A DNA stretch of 64,000 nt, from positions 1,924,001 to 1,988,000 of the forward strand of contig CAIIXF020000005.1 in NCBI GenBank assembly GCA_903813345.2. Reading direction: 5' to 3'. This document shows, piece after piece, positions 12,301 through 24,300 of the stretch. Position numbers and translations under genes: made by a program. The DNA comes from Owenia fusiformis (lineage: Eukaryota > Annelida > Polychaeta > Sabellida > Oweniidae). Positions within the stretch are counted from its first letter, which is position 1, and each line of letters opens with the position of its first letter. The notes under the pieces were generated by a model, which saw nothing but the letters and a program-made list of their open reading frames with translations, made no database searches and had not been told where the DNA came from.

Positions 12301-15300
12301 GATTTACCATTTCCTAATCTCTTTTATTTACCTTAGTCCTAGGAGCAGACTGCAGTAACGACCCGTCAGTGTGCAGCAGCAATGATCCCAACTCTGTATG
12401 TAGACATGGGATATGTTGGTGCCATGAGGACTTCATAGCAGATCCTAACTTGGGACTTTGTGTGTCCCCGTCAGAATTAACAGGTGCCTACAGTATGTGC
12501 TAGTCTGCTTAACGATGCTTATTTCAGGCTTAATGAAGCTTATTTCAGGCTTAATGATGCTTATTTCAGGCTTAATGAAGCTTATTTCAGGCTTAATGAT
12601 GCTTATTTCAGGCTTAATGAAGCTTATTTCAGGCTTAATGATGCTAATGTCAGGCTTAATGATGCTTATTTCAGGCTTAATGAAGCTTATTTCAGGCTTA
12701 ACAATGCTTATTTCAGGCTTAACAATGCTTATTTCAGGCTTATATAAACATAATACAGTAAAACCTGTGTTTGTGAGCATCTCTGTTAAAAAGAATAGCT
12801 CAAAATCTGAAATGTTTCAGTTTTTATGTCACCACCAAAATTGGTGACATATTGTTATGGTCACCAACTTTTTTGTGGAAGGTGTTAGGTAGTTGGTGTT
12901 CAGCATTTGGCATTTGGTATACCGCCAGTCAGCATCTGTAACAAATCAGAGGCGTAGCGTGGGTATTTTGTGAGAGCACGCCATGACTGAGCGAAGCGAA
13001 CGAGTTCGAGGGGGGTTTGGGGGGGTTTTCCCCCAAGAAATTTTTTAAATGAGATTGCATTTGAAGCGTCCTGGGTCGGTATGAAATACGAAATTCCGAC
13101 TTAATCTGGACCAATTCAATGTAAATTATTAGTCATTTTTTATCCAAAATTTAAAGATCATTTTAAAAATCATTTTACGCAATGGCGTTTTTTGCGTATA
13201 TGACGCTACGCCATTGAAATGGCAGGTGGTGACATTTTGCATGTTCATGCCTTGTTTCATCTTTGTATATTCCCTCGACTCCTATGCTTCTGGAACTCTT
13301 ATATGTACAACATTTCTTATTGTGCCAGCAGTTTTCACTTGCAGACAGGTTTTTTGTGTTTCCTTTCTGCTATATATTGAAAACGCAGATCTTGGAACTA
13401 TGTTCTGGATCTGTACTGTACCTAGTACTGTAAAAGCCCAAATTTTCAAAGTGCCTTATTTTCACTATTTTCGCTGAAGAGGCTAGAGAGTTAAATTATA
13501 GGCACAGTAAAAATTTGATTTAACATTGAATTCAATTGAATATTTCTTCAAACAGTGCAATTTAATGCCCATGAAACATTTCAGATTGACAAAATAGTGA
13601 AATTTTTTGTCAGCGAAAATTTGGGCTTTTACAGTACTTAAACTGTATACTATATTTTGCTTTCTATGTTTACAAGCAAACACAAACTAATCATAAAATG
13701 TTATTCCAGCTTGGCACATCTTTCTATACAGCTTTGACAACTGCTTTGACATTCTTACTTGCTTTTTTGTGTACAGGTGACTTACAGGGAAAGAGGGCAC
13801 CTGAGATAAATCAGCACACCAAAGCTTTAAATAGCTTCGATGATTTTAGAGCAGGTGCCTGATTTAATAAAAAATGTATCTATCATCTTTACAAAGGTAG
13901 ATGTGCTGCAACCTTGCAGTTTGTTTGCTGTATAGGCTTATAATTTTGCTTTTTTGCAGCTTTGTTTTTTGGTCAATCACCAAAATGCATTCATTGTACA
14001 TGTATAAGGTGATCCACATTCTGTTTTTTGGGTCTATTTTACTCACAGAGAAATAGATTTCTACACTTAAAAATCAAAAAGAATATATAAGTTTTTTTTC
14101 TTTGAATTAAGAAGGGTGAAAATTGCATCTTTTTTATTTCAATAACCGAATGTGCAGAATTGATTTATGGTAAATATTACATCCATTTAAAAAAGTGATG
14201 CCTCAACATTGCCCAAACCATCAAAATCCATCAGTAATGTTTTATATTGTTCCTTAGAATGCCTAATTATGATTAATATTAGATACCTTGCATTTTGAAA
14301 ATAAAAAACAGATTTCACATCTGATCTATCTTTGTCTTTCAATTACTTTAAATACATGATTGTAATGTATATATTCTTACCTTTCCGATGGTATATATTT
14401 GCAGAATGCACAAATGAAAGCTGTCAGGTTTTGGATATTAACTCAGTATGTGGAGATGCCAATATGTGTTCCTGTAGAGATGGATTCATACATGATAATG
14501 CTACAAATATATGTGTCCTGTGTAAGTCTGTTTTTGTTGTGTTTATCTTGTATCAGCTGGTGATTTTTTCATTGTAAAAAGTAAGTTCATTTGTTATGTT
14601 GTTCAAATGTTTTGCTTTTTGAATTGCTTATGTTATTTCCAATTCTTATCTGAAGCAATGAAAAGCACAAAGGGCAACATTTGCAAATAACAAACCGTAA
14701 AAAACTAAAATTAATATGTACATTTAGATGTACTGCAAAATTTATCGAGAAAAAGGAGACATAGTTGATTTCACATAAAAACATTTCATGCATGCAATAG
14801 ACAACTGAATTGGGGAGATAAGTTTTGTATCATTTTCATATAAACTTTCTTACAGTGTACCAAATGAACTGTAGCAGTAACGCAAGTATATGCGAGATAG
14901 TTGATCCAAACAGTAGATGCATAAATGATCTGTGTGGATGTAAGGCAGGCTACTCTATAGGCCCAGATAGCCTCTGTATAAACTGTAAGTATGACATCTA
15001 TAGAATATGAAGAAAACTTGTAATGATAAGTTGTACTTTATTTATCGCTTTTAGAGTGTTCTATAATACTTTACATGTCAATGTTCAGGTAAGCACTTCC
15101 TGTAGACTGTTGTTTGTTTGTTTTTTTTTTGTTTGTTTTAGCTTAGCTATTTGACATTGTTCGTAACATGCTTAGCTATAGTTGAATCTGAAGCTGGATT
15201 TGTTGTACCATTTGTGACTATTATAAGTGTATTTATACAAGAGTATTGGCCATCCACATTTACCCCTCCTCAGACGTGATTCCACATGTGCAGAAATCCC

Positions 15301-18300
15301 ATGGAGTTGGCCTTTTTCCCTCGCCGAATTCACTGATTTCACTCGCAGAGTTCAGCATTTCACCTTGCAGAAAGCTAGGAGGGGTTCATATTGTATACTT
15401 TACTTTATCCTATGCCAAGTAGAGTTATAGGGAGATAAGTTGGTTAGATATATCCCGTATCCTGATTTTGAGGTTTTTGTATCCAGAACCTCCATATCTC
15501 CCGCCATATTTCCCGCTTCGGTGCATATCTTCCCGCTTCTGGTGCATATCTTCCCGCTTACAGTAATGCAATAAAATGACTTTGCATATGAATGATTTGT
15601 TTATTTTTACACCTTGTAGTATTGAAATGGCCATATGCCACTGAAAACTCTACTTGGTATAGGATAAAGCAGTTATGTATGGTCGGTTTGGATATTGGGT
15701 TCATCCCTTTTGAGATTCCCTACGGTCCCTCAGGTAGATATGCATATCTCCCTCTGGATGAACCCCATATCCAAAACCTCCCAGTACATAACCCTTATAT
15801 ATCATTGTCTTGTGCTTCCTTTGTATATTGTATGTAGATATAGCTTTGGATTGTGCCACTGATGCAGCATGCAATGACATTGCGCTACAGAGTGTATGTA
15901 TTAGGGGAACCTGCCAATGTAAACATGGATACTTCCTCTGGAATGAACAATGTGTGCTTTGTAAGTTGTAAAACTATATTTTGTGATGGAGCATTTTAGC
16001 CATTTAATTGTGCTTCTTGCTATTAACATATTGTTGTAGTCTCCAACTTTTTTGTGATGGCAGTTAGCATTTGGCATCTGTAACATATGGCAGGTCGTGA
16101 TATTTTGGATGTTAATGGCTTGTGTGATATTGTATTAGCATATTATAGATACATGTAAATATTATTTATAAAATAATGTAAATGTTATTTATTTGTAATA
16201 GAAATACAGTTGCTAATTTTTTTTAAAAATATACGAGTACATAACCCTACACGCAGAGTCTAGTTATAAACTACGAAGACAAAGCTCTCTTAAGAAGCGA
16301 AGTGGAATGAATGCAAAGGGAATACATTTTGAAATAAATAAAACAAAAATCAAAGAAATTTAATTACATAATGTAAGGTATAATCACAAATTCTTTCAAA
16401 ATTATTGATATGAAAATCACTAATCAATGATAATTTGGTATCACATTTTAGTGCTTGGAGCTGACTGTTCATCAGATGTTAGTCTATGTCAGAGACAGGA
16501 TGCCAACAGTTACTGTAACCTTCAGGATTACAAATGTGCCTGTGTAGAAGGCTATCATATGGATGAATCCTCACTTTGTTTATCAAGTAAGTTTATTCAG
16601 TCTAAAAACCAGATTTTCTCAAATTAAGGACCTGGGCTTCTAAGTGAATGTTGCCTTATTTATGTATTTGTCCAAATTTTAAATTATTTTCATTAAAAGT
16701 ACACAAAACATTTTTTGAAAATTTAATTTGTCATAAAATTATGGCATAAATCATTTTTACTAGTTAAATGTAATTGCTTCATAAAAGGGCTGTGAACATT
16801 CTAAAATCACATGTTATATATGTCATGTAATATTTCTTGTGGAAAGTGTCAGTTTGTGACATGTTGGCAGCTCCACCATGTAGTACTGAGAAATTTTAAC
16901 ATAACTGAACGTCCCTCATCAATCCCCAAATCTTTATGCTGCTACTGTATTAATTCAAGAATGTATTTTCAGACATAGGAAGCGCCTGTATGGAGAACGC
17001 AGATTGTGAGATATTGGACAGTTTGTCCTATTGTACTGTAGAGAATATATGTAGCTGCTATCCTGGCTATAGTGCTATAGGATCAGGGATGTGCATGGTG
17101 CTAGGACGTGAGTTTTCTACATTCACATTCCCTTATTATCAGATAGACATACTTACTAGTTAATTTTAGCCATAGTTGAATAGATTTTTGAGCCATAGAT
17201 TGCTTTTTAACAAAACACAGCACAGTTGCTATTTTGCTTGCAGTTGCTCATTTGCTATGAATGCTGTTTATCCCAATGTATAAAGTTCTGTGTATTAATT
17301 TAAGATGAACAAGAACCTTAATGAAGGAGTGTGCAGGGTTTTTGAACAAAGTTCCAATCTGACTATAGATTTGACCTCCGATGACATTCTCAAGGTCAAA
17401 AAAGATTTCACCTTCAATGACATTCTCAAGGTCAAAAAAGATTCATCTACAGTTTATCACAAGTTCAAATCTGACTTCAGATGTGAGATTTCACCTTCAA
17501 TGACATTCTCAAAAAGTCTTTTTTCAACTTGCTTCAAAGTAAACAATTTCTTTTTTCAAAATCATCTACAAATTCTCAGGAATTCAAATCTGACTTAAAG
17601 TGGGATTAAAGACTGCCGAGTCGTATCCAATGATCCTGGGCCTATCGTAAAATGAAAGCTTTGAATATGTTGTTGCCTTCAAAGATGTATCTATTTTCCA
17701 TGTATGCAACTAGAATTCGTGCACATACCTTATATCGATCGATAATAGCAAAGGAAAATCCTCCAATTTTTTGTCTTCCTTTCGTCTCCGCCATTTTTTA
17801 TTAAACCGGAAGCTTGTTCTCTGTCGTCCGCGCAATTTATTTTCACTTTTATTTCAGATTACGCTTCAGTTTCAACTTTTAATGCTTTCTAATAATCGTC
17901 AAGTGATTTCTATAAGAAAGTTTTCATAAAAAGACTCCCACTGTCAGAGATTGTATCGATTCGAGCGGCCAGAAAAATTAGTTTCAATTTCACCCGCTAG
18001 GTGTTTCGACGTCGACTTGGAAAGAATTTGAAAAAATCTATGAGTGGGACTCCTTGTATGGAATTGTAGATTCTAAACGATTTGCCAGTTCTACTGGTTG
18101 ATAAATATTGCCATATGCATACATTTTTATAAAATAGGAATAAGGAAGAAGATGTTAGACCAAACTTCGCCCCGATAGCTCAGAAAAGGTAAAATTTCTC
18201 CATTTTTCTCTCCACAGCCCTTACAGCCGCTTTAAGATTGAACTAAAAATATTGTGAGTAACTAGGTGGTGACATTTTGTCATGTTAATGCCTTATATCG

Positions 18301-21300
18301 GAATTAATGGAAGTCTTGAAATATCTACAAGTTGGGATAAGTTGCAGTTTCTTCTTTATTTTACTATTGTTCCAGGTTTTAAAATATAATAATCAATTGT
18401 AATGAATAGTCACTATAGTTCCTGATTACCATTTCTGCTGCTTTTAATTGCTTCGCACATTTGTTTACTATTTGGTTGCTATAGTGCCAGGTATAGACTG
18501 CACCTCAGCGCCATCTGTCTGCCGTGCTATTGACTTCAACTCTGAATGCCGTGAAGACAGTGGGGCATGCCTGTGTAGGGAGGGATATTTCATACAACAG
18601 GGCAGGTGTTCGGGTGGTCAGTATTTCTCAACAAACATACATGTACATGGGATTTGTTATGCCAAAATTGTATTTTTTGTATTATTGTAATTCATGATAT
18701 AAGGTCAATAAGTCAATGCAATGGAAACATTTTCAATTTTCAGACATGTTTTCCACATTTCAGTACCATTGGCGCATGACCTACTCTTAAATACATGTAA
18801 ATCAACTGTACTTGGAGACAGAATTTTAAAAATATAATTTTTATTCCTATTTTTCACAAAATGTAAATTTTCAAATGTGTAATATTTTACAATTGTTTTC
18901 AGACTTAAATATATGAAACAGCAACCTATATCATAAAATGTTTCTCCCATTGCAGAAATTAACTGTGGAGGTGACCCAAAGGTGTGTTCTACTGTAGACT
19001 CACATAGCTACTGCTCTGGCTCAGTCTGTAAATGCATGGAGGGATATGTGGCTAATGGCGCACTCTGTACTTCAGGTAAATATAAGATATTTTGCGAACG
19101 TTCTCTTTATGTTTTCTATTGTGGGAAATTTAGAAATTCCCCACTTATTTTTTTATTTTTAATTAAAATGTAATAATATTTGGTGGAGTAAGAAGTTTAT
19201 TTTTATATGTCAGTAACACTTCACGTGCTAAGAGTAACCAAAGAGTAAGTGCAAATCTCAAAGAGTAATCAAGGAGTAAGCTGGGAGTAGGAGTAAGAGT
19301 AACCTTACTCTTTGTTAGTGCGGGAACCCTTGCCCTAGAAACGTCCAACCTGTAGGAGAAATATGCCACATGGTTATGAGTCATCAGCAATTAGAGGCTA
19401 CTTGATTGACATTGCTATGGTGATTTCCCACAATGCATCACCAAATGCAGTAAACACACCAGCTTAGTCAAGCTGTAGCCAATCAGACCGCTTCCTTATG
19501 TATCTCATTAGTGGGTTAAGATAGGAGATAATCTGATCACCTGATGTTAGTCTGGCTGGAGTAGTTGAAGTGTAAGGAGCTGAAGTGTCATTTACAGAAG
19601 CTGGCTCAAGAAGTTGATGGAAGATTGTGATTTTCCTGGTGGAATTGATGTCAATTCAAGGAGTGTTGAACTCTCAAAAGGAGGATAGAGTTTAACCAAG
19701 TGACGGACGGAGTTTATTGGATTATTTCACACTGTTTGTGGCTGAAACAGACAGTGACACGTGGATATTTAGCCATTTGGCCAGAGATGTTATTGGCGTC
19801 CAGGGAGAGCTGCTAGGGAGATTGCAGTCTAGAGGCGCTTAGAGGACGTTTGTCAGAGTTTGTGAGTGTTGATTTGATTTTATAATTCATTCTGATATAG
19901 AATTAGAAGGTTTTACTTGACGATTCTTTGCTAGTCAGCTTGGCTATTTTGTGATTGCATCATCATTTTCCCACAATCCTCAGCAAGTCCGCCATCTTGT
20001 ATGACTTCCGGTTCACGTGTGGCTCAAGTCTAATCACAGAATTTGATTGACATTCTTGAGTCTCACCAAGAGAAAGTGTATTTGTGGAGTAGCAGATTTA
20101 TTTCCATGTGACTGGTAATTTGGGTCTAATCTCAGAATTGATTGATATTCCCGAATTACTCGTCTTGAGGGGTGTTTTTGGAACAACAGGGATTCCAACT
20201 GAAGTGATCGCTTTATTTCCTTTGAGGGCTGATAGTTGGGTCTAATCTCAGAATTTGATCGATATTCCCAATCTATTCGCCAAGAAGAGTAAAGAAGAGT
20301 AACCCAGGCTGAAGAAGAGTAACCCTGAGTAGAGCAGAGCGGCGAGGAGTAAAGCAGAGTAACCCAGGCTGAAGAAGAGTAACCCTGAGTAGAGCAGAGC
20401 GGCGAAGAGTAAAGAAGAGTAACCCAGGCTGAAGAAGAGTAACCCTGAGTAGAGCAGAGCGGCGAAGAGTAAAGAAGAGTAACCCAGGCTGAAGAAGAGT
20501 AACCCTGAGTAGAGCAGAGTGGCGAAGAGTAAAGAAGAGTAACCCAGGCTGAAGAAGAGTAACCCTGAGTAGAGCAGAGCGGCGAAGAGTAAAGAAGAGG
20601 AACGCGGGCTGAAGAAGAGTAGAACAGAGTAGAGCAGAGCAGATAGGAGTAAAGAGTAACCAGAGCAGAATCTGAGTAAGCAGAGCAGATAGGAGTAAAG
20701 AGTAAGCAGAGCAGAGCAGATAGGAGTAAAGAGTAACCAGAGCAGAGCAGATAGGAGTAAAGAGTAACCAGAGCAGAATCTGAGTAAACCAGAGCAGAGA
20801 GGATTAAAGAGTAAGCAGAGCAGAACAGAAAGGAGTAAAGAGTAACCCAGGCTGAAGAAGAGTAACCCTGAGTAGAGCAGAGCGGCGAAGAGTAAAGAAG
20901 AGTTACCCGGGCTGAAGAAGAGTAATCCTGAGTAACCAGAACCGAGGAGTAAAGAGTAAGCAGAGTAAAGAGTAAGCAGAGCAGATTAAAGAGTAAGCAG
21001 AGCAGAGCGGAATAAAGAGAGCAGAACAGAGTAAACCAGAACAGAAAGGAGTAAAGAGTAAGCAGAGCAGAACAGAAAGGAGTAAAGAGTAACCTGAGCA
21101 GAACAGAGTAAATCAGAGCAGAGAGGAGTAAAGAGTAAGCAGAGCAGAACAAATGAGTAATAAAGAGTAACGGAGCAGAACAGAAAGGAGTAAAGAGTAA
21201 CCAGAGCAGAATAAAGAGTAAGCAGAGCAGAACAGAGTGAAACTTAAGCAGATTAAATGTGGGTAGAGAACAGAAGAGTAAAGCAGAGTAATCCCTGAAC

Positions 21301-24300
21301 AGAGTGAAGAAGAGTAAAAGTAGAGCAGAGTGCAAACAAGAGAAGAGCAACAAGACAACTCAGAGTTAATTATTACATGGACGTTTGTGTTTTATTTGTT
21401 TAATCATAGCGTTAATAAATTATAAAAAAACTATATATTTGAATTTTGTATATAAATGTGTAACCACCTCCCCTTTCAGTGAAAGCAGTACCACCAAACC
21501 AGGTCTGCGCCCACATAAAACCAGTGAGAATCCCATAATAAATAAATTGTTCGTGACCCGACCATAACCACACTACCAGATTTGGCCAGGTCCGACACTA
21601 TTATAATTCTAAGTGCTATTGACTTACAAACGAATCATAATAGTCGTGTATAGTATCGAATGAGAGATGAAATATGAACAGTCAAATGCAATTATTTTTC
21701 TGTTTTAGTTTTTGAAATCAGCTGTTGGGAGGAGCCCAGCCTCTGTCAACAGGGTGACCCGAACAGTGTGTGTGACTTGAGGAATGATAAATGTATTTGT
21801 GACTCTAAATACACTCTTAACAAAGACAGATGTGTACAAGGTATATATTTTATCATAACTGAATACAGAATCAAGCATGACATTTTTCAGTCCTTGGTAC
21901 TTCATACACTAAAATTACTTACTAGAAAAAACTCCAAAGCTTCTAATGGAAAGCATTTTACAAAATCAGGTATTCTAAAATTTCTAAAGTGTTTTAAAGT
22001 TTTATTTTTGTGTTACACTTTCATGCACTCTTACGTCATAAATACGGAATATAATCAGCTTAAGTGTACATGTACATGTATTAGAGCATTTTTGACACAT
22101 TTTATGCCACCATCATAACAATCCCTAGATGGACGAGAATATTTACAATGATGATGTCATATGTATTGAGTAACTTTCAAGATTAAGAGTCATATTTTAA
22201 AAAATATTTTTCAGTTCTTGGCACTTCCTGCACTGATGATGTCATATGTATTGAGGAGTATAGACATTCAAAATGTGTTAAAGGGAATTGCATCTGTGAG
22301 GATTCTTACCTGTTTGATGGGAACATCTGTTATAAAGGTAATCAACATCGTTTTAATTATAACTTGGTGTGATATTTTGATTTAGATGTCATATCTATTC
22401 AAATCATGCCATCATTATTAATTTGGATTATAAAGCAGCATTGATATAAATCAAAATACTGTTGTATCTTATTGTCGTTTATTTTCCAGATTTTGATCTA
22501 GATTTTTATTCTCCTATGTTACCCAGACCTTTGATTTTTAAATTTGATTTGTAACAGTAAAACCTGTTAAGTGATACAACCTCTGTTAGTGAAACATCTC
22601 CAAAAGTGGAACAGTTTTCAAATCTTTTTACCCTTAAAATCTAAAATGAACCTCTCTAAATGGTACACCTCCTGAGTGAAACACTATTCTGAGGTATCAC
22701 AGGTGTTCCACTAACACAGGTTTTGCTGCATATTGCAGTTTACTATGTCATGCTCATTCTTTAGGAATCACCTTCAATTTCCCTTTTCAGTGCTTGGTCG
22801 TTGTACTGAGAGCAGTTCCTGTCTTGAGTCGCATGCTAACACTATGTGTGACAGTTCTGGCCACTGTGTTTGTCTGCCTTCCTATAGCTTCAGCCAGGAA
22901 CAGCAGCTCTGCATAAAGGGTAAGTACAACTTAATGTGTTGAGGTTTGGTAGTGGACATATCTAGTCCTCTATGTCTATGCTACCTTAGGTGTTCAACAA
23001 TGGACTTTATTGTTATTATCTAAAGGTTAAGAAAAACCATCACTGCTATTCATATCAGTTTCATTTTTATTCCACCACTACAAATGGTGACATATCATTT
23101 TAGTTTTCAACTTTTTTTTGGACGGCGTTCCATGGTTAGTGTATGGCATTTGGTGGCTAGTGTTTGTAACACATGCCAGGTGGTGACATTTTGCATGTTA
23201 ATGCCTTGTATAATCCTGCTACAGTGTATAATAGCTTAACATGCTTTAGTTCCCTTTGCTGTCTATGTCTTGTAGTTGAAACAATGCCTTGTTTTGCTTG
23301 CTTTCATGTGATATATGTTGTTTTTAGCCTGACTACTAACCATCATACATTTCTCAAAACAGGAATTCCTAAGTCTATTGACCTCTTTTTTATAACTATG
23401 GTATACTATATACAGTACATGTACTGTATTCTACATGATTTATCTGTTCTACTAGTAATGCATTTGGGCCAAATGTGCATCCAGTTTAGAGACTTACATA
23501 TAAACAAGACTTACATGAGTACAACATCAAAAAGCATCATGATTTCATTGGTTACATTGATAGATTTAGGAATTCCATAGTACTGTAAAGAATCTAAACA
23601 TTTCAAAAACTGCATGTACATTAAGACAAAACTTTAAGCATGTGCATTCTGTTTGTTGCTTTATGTATTTTTGCTTGTGTTGTGTTGTGTAGATCTTGGT
23701 TTTGGCTTCTGTGATAGATCTGCTGAGTGTAGTGAAAGAGTCAAAAATTCTGAATGTGTGTCACAACGATGCATCTGTCAGGAGGGATATGGCTTTTCTA
23801 ACACTGATTGTTTACCTAGTAAGTATCTTATCTTATAATGAAATATATGTTTAAGTTGTTTAGACTCGGATTTCCAGTGAACATAAACCTATTTAGGTCA
23901 TATATGGGGCAGAAGTGAGTTGTGGTTCATCTTTTATCAAAGAATGTTCTATTTCTCTTTTTTGTTGTACCCATGGACTTAAAGAAACATGTTATACCAT
24001 AGCAGCAGAATTTTGGAATTACTCCATCATTGAATATCATTTACAATCCTTTTATATATTGTGTTTACATTTTAGTTATATCTGAACTACATTGTGAAGA
24101 TGACGGAGATTGCACCAAGATTGATACAAATGCCATGTGCATGCATCATAATTGCTTATGTGCTAACGGCTACATATACAATGGTGGTACATGCATGGAA
24201 ATATTAGCACATTGTACGACGCAAGCTGACTGCAACAATGCCTTATTTGGAACAACATGTGAAGATGGCTATTGTGTTTGCCAACATGACTTTATATTCA

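Noticed and set aside
12445-12847. Open frames on both strands in the 21-bp repeat
   Set aside because: The repeat length is a multiple of three with no stops; products are pure repeats.
20034-21353. 439-codon minus-strand open frame
   Set aside because: It lies entirely in the purine-rich satellite; the Leu/Ser/Tyr-rich product repeats with the 60-bp unit and has no splice or start context.
19316-21596. LTR retrotransposon spanning the satellite
   Set aside because: TGTTAG...CGACA-like ends and a possible promoter-like interior were considered, but no second LTR, target duplication, primer-binding site or coding domain could be identified.
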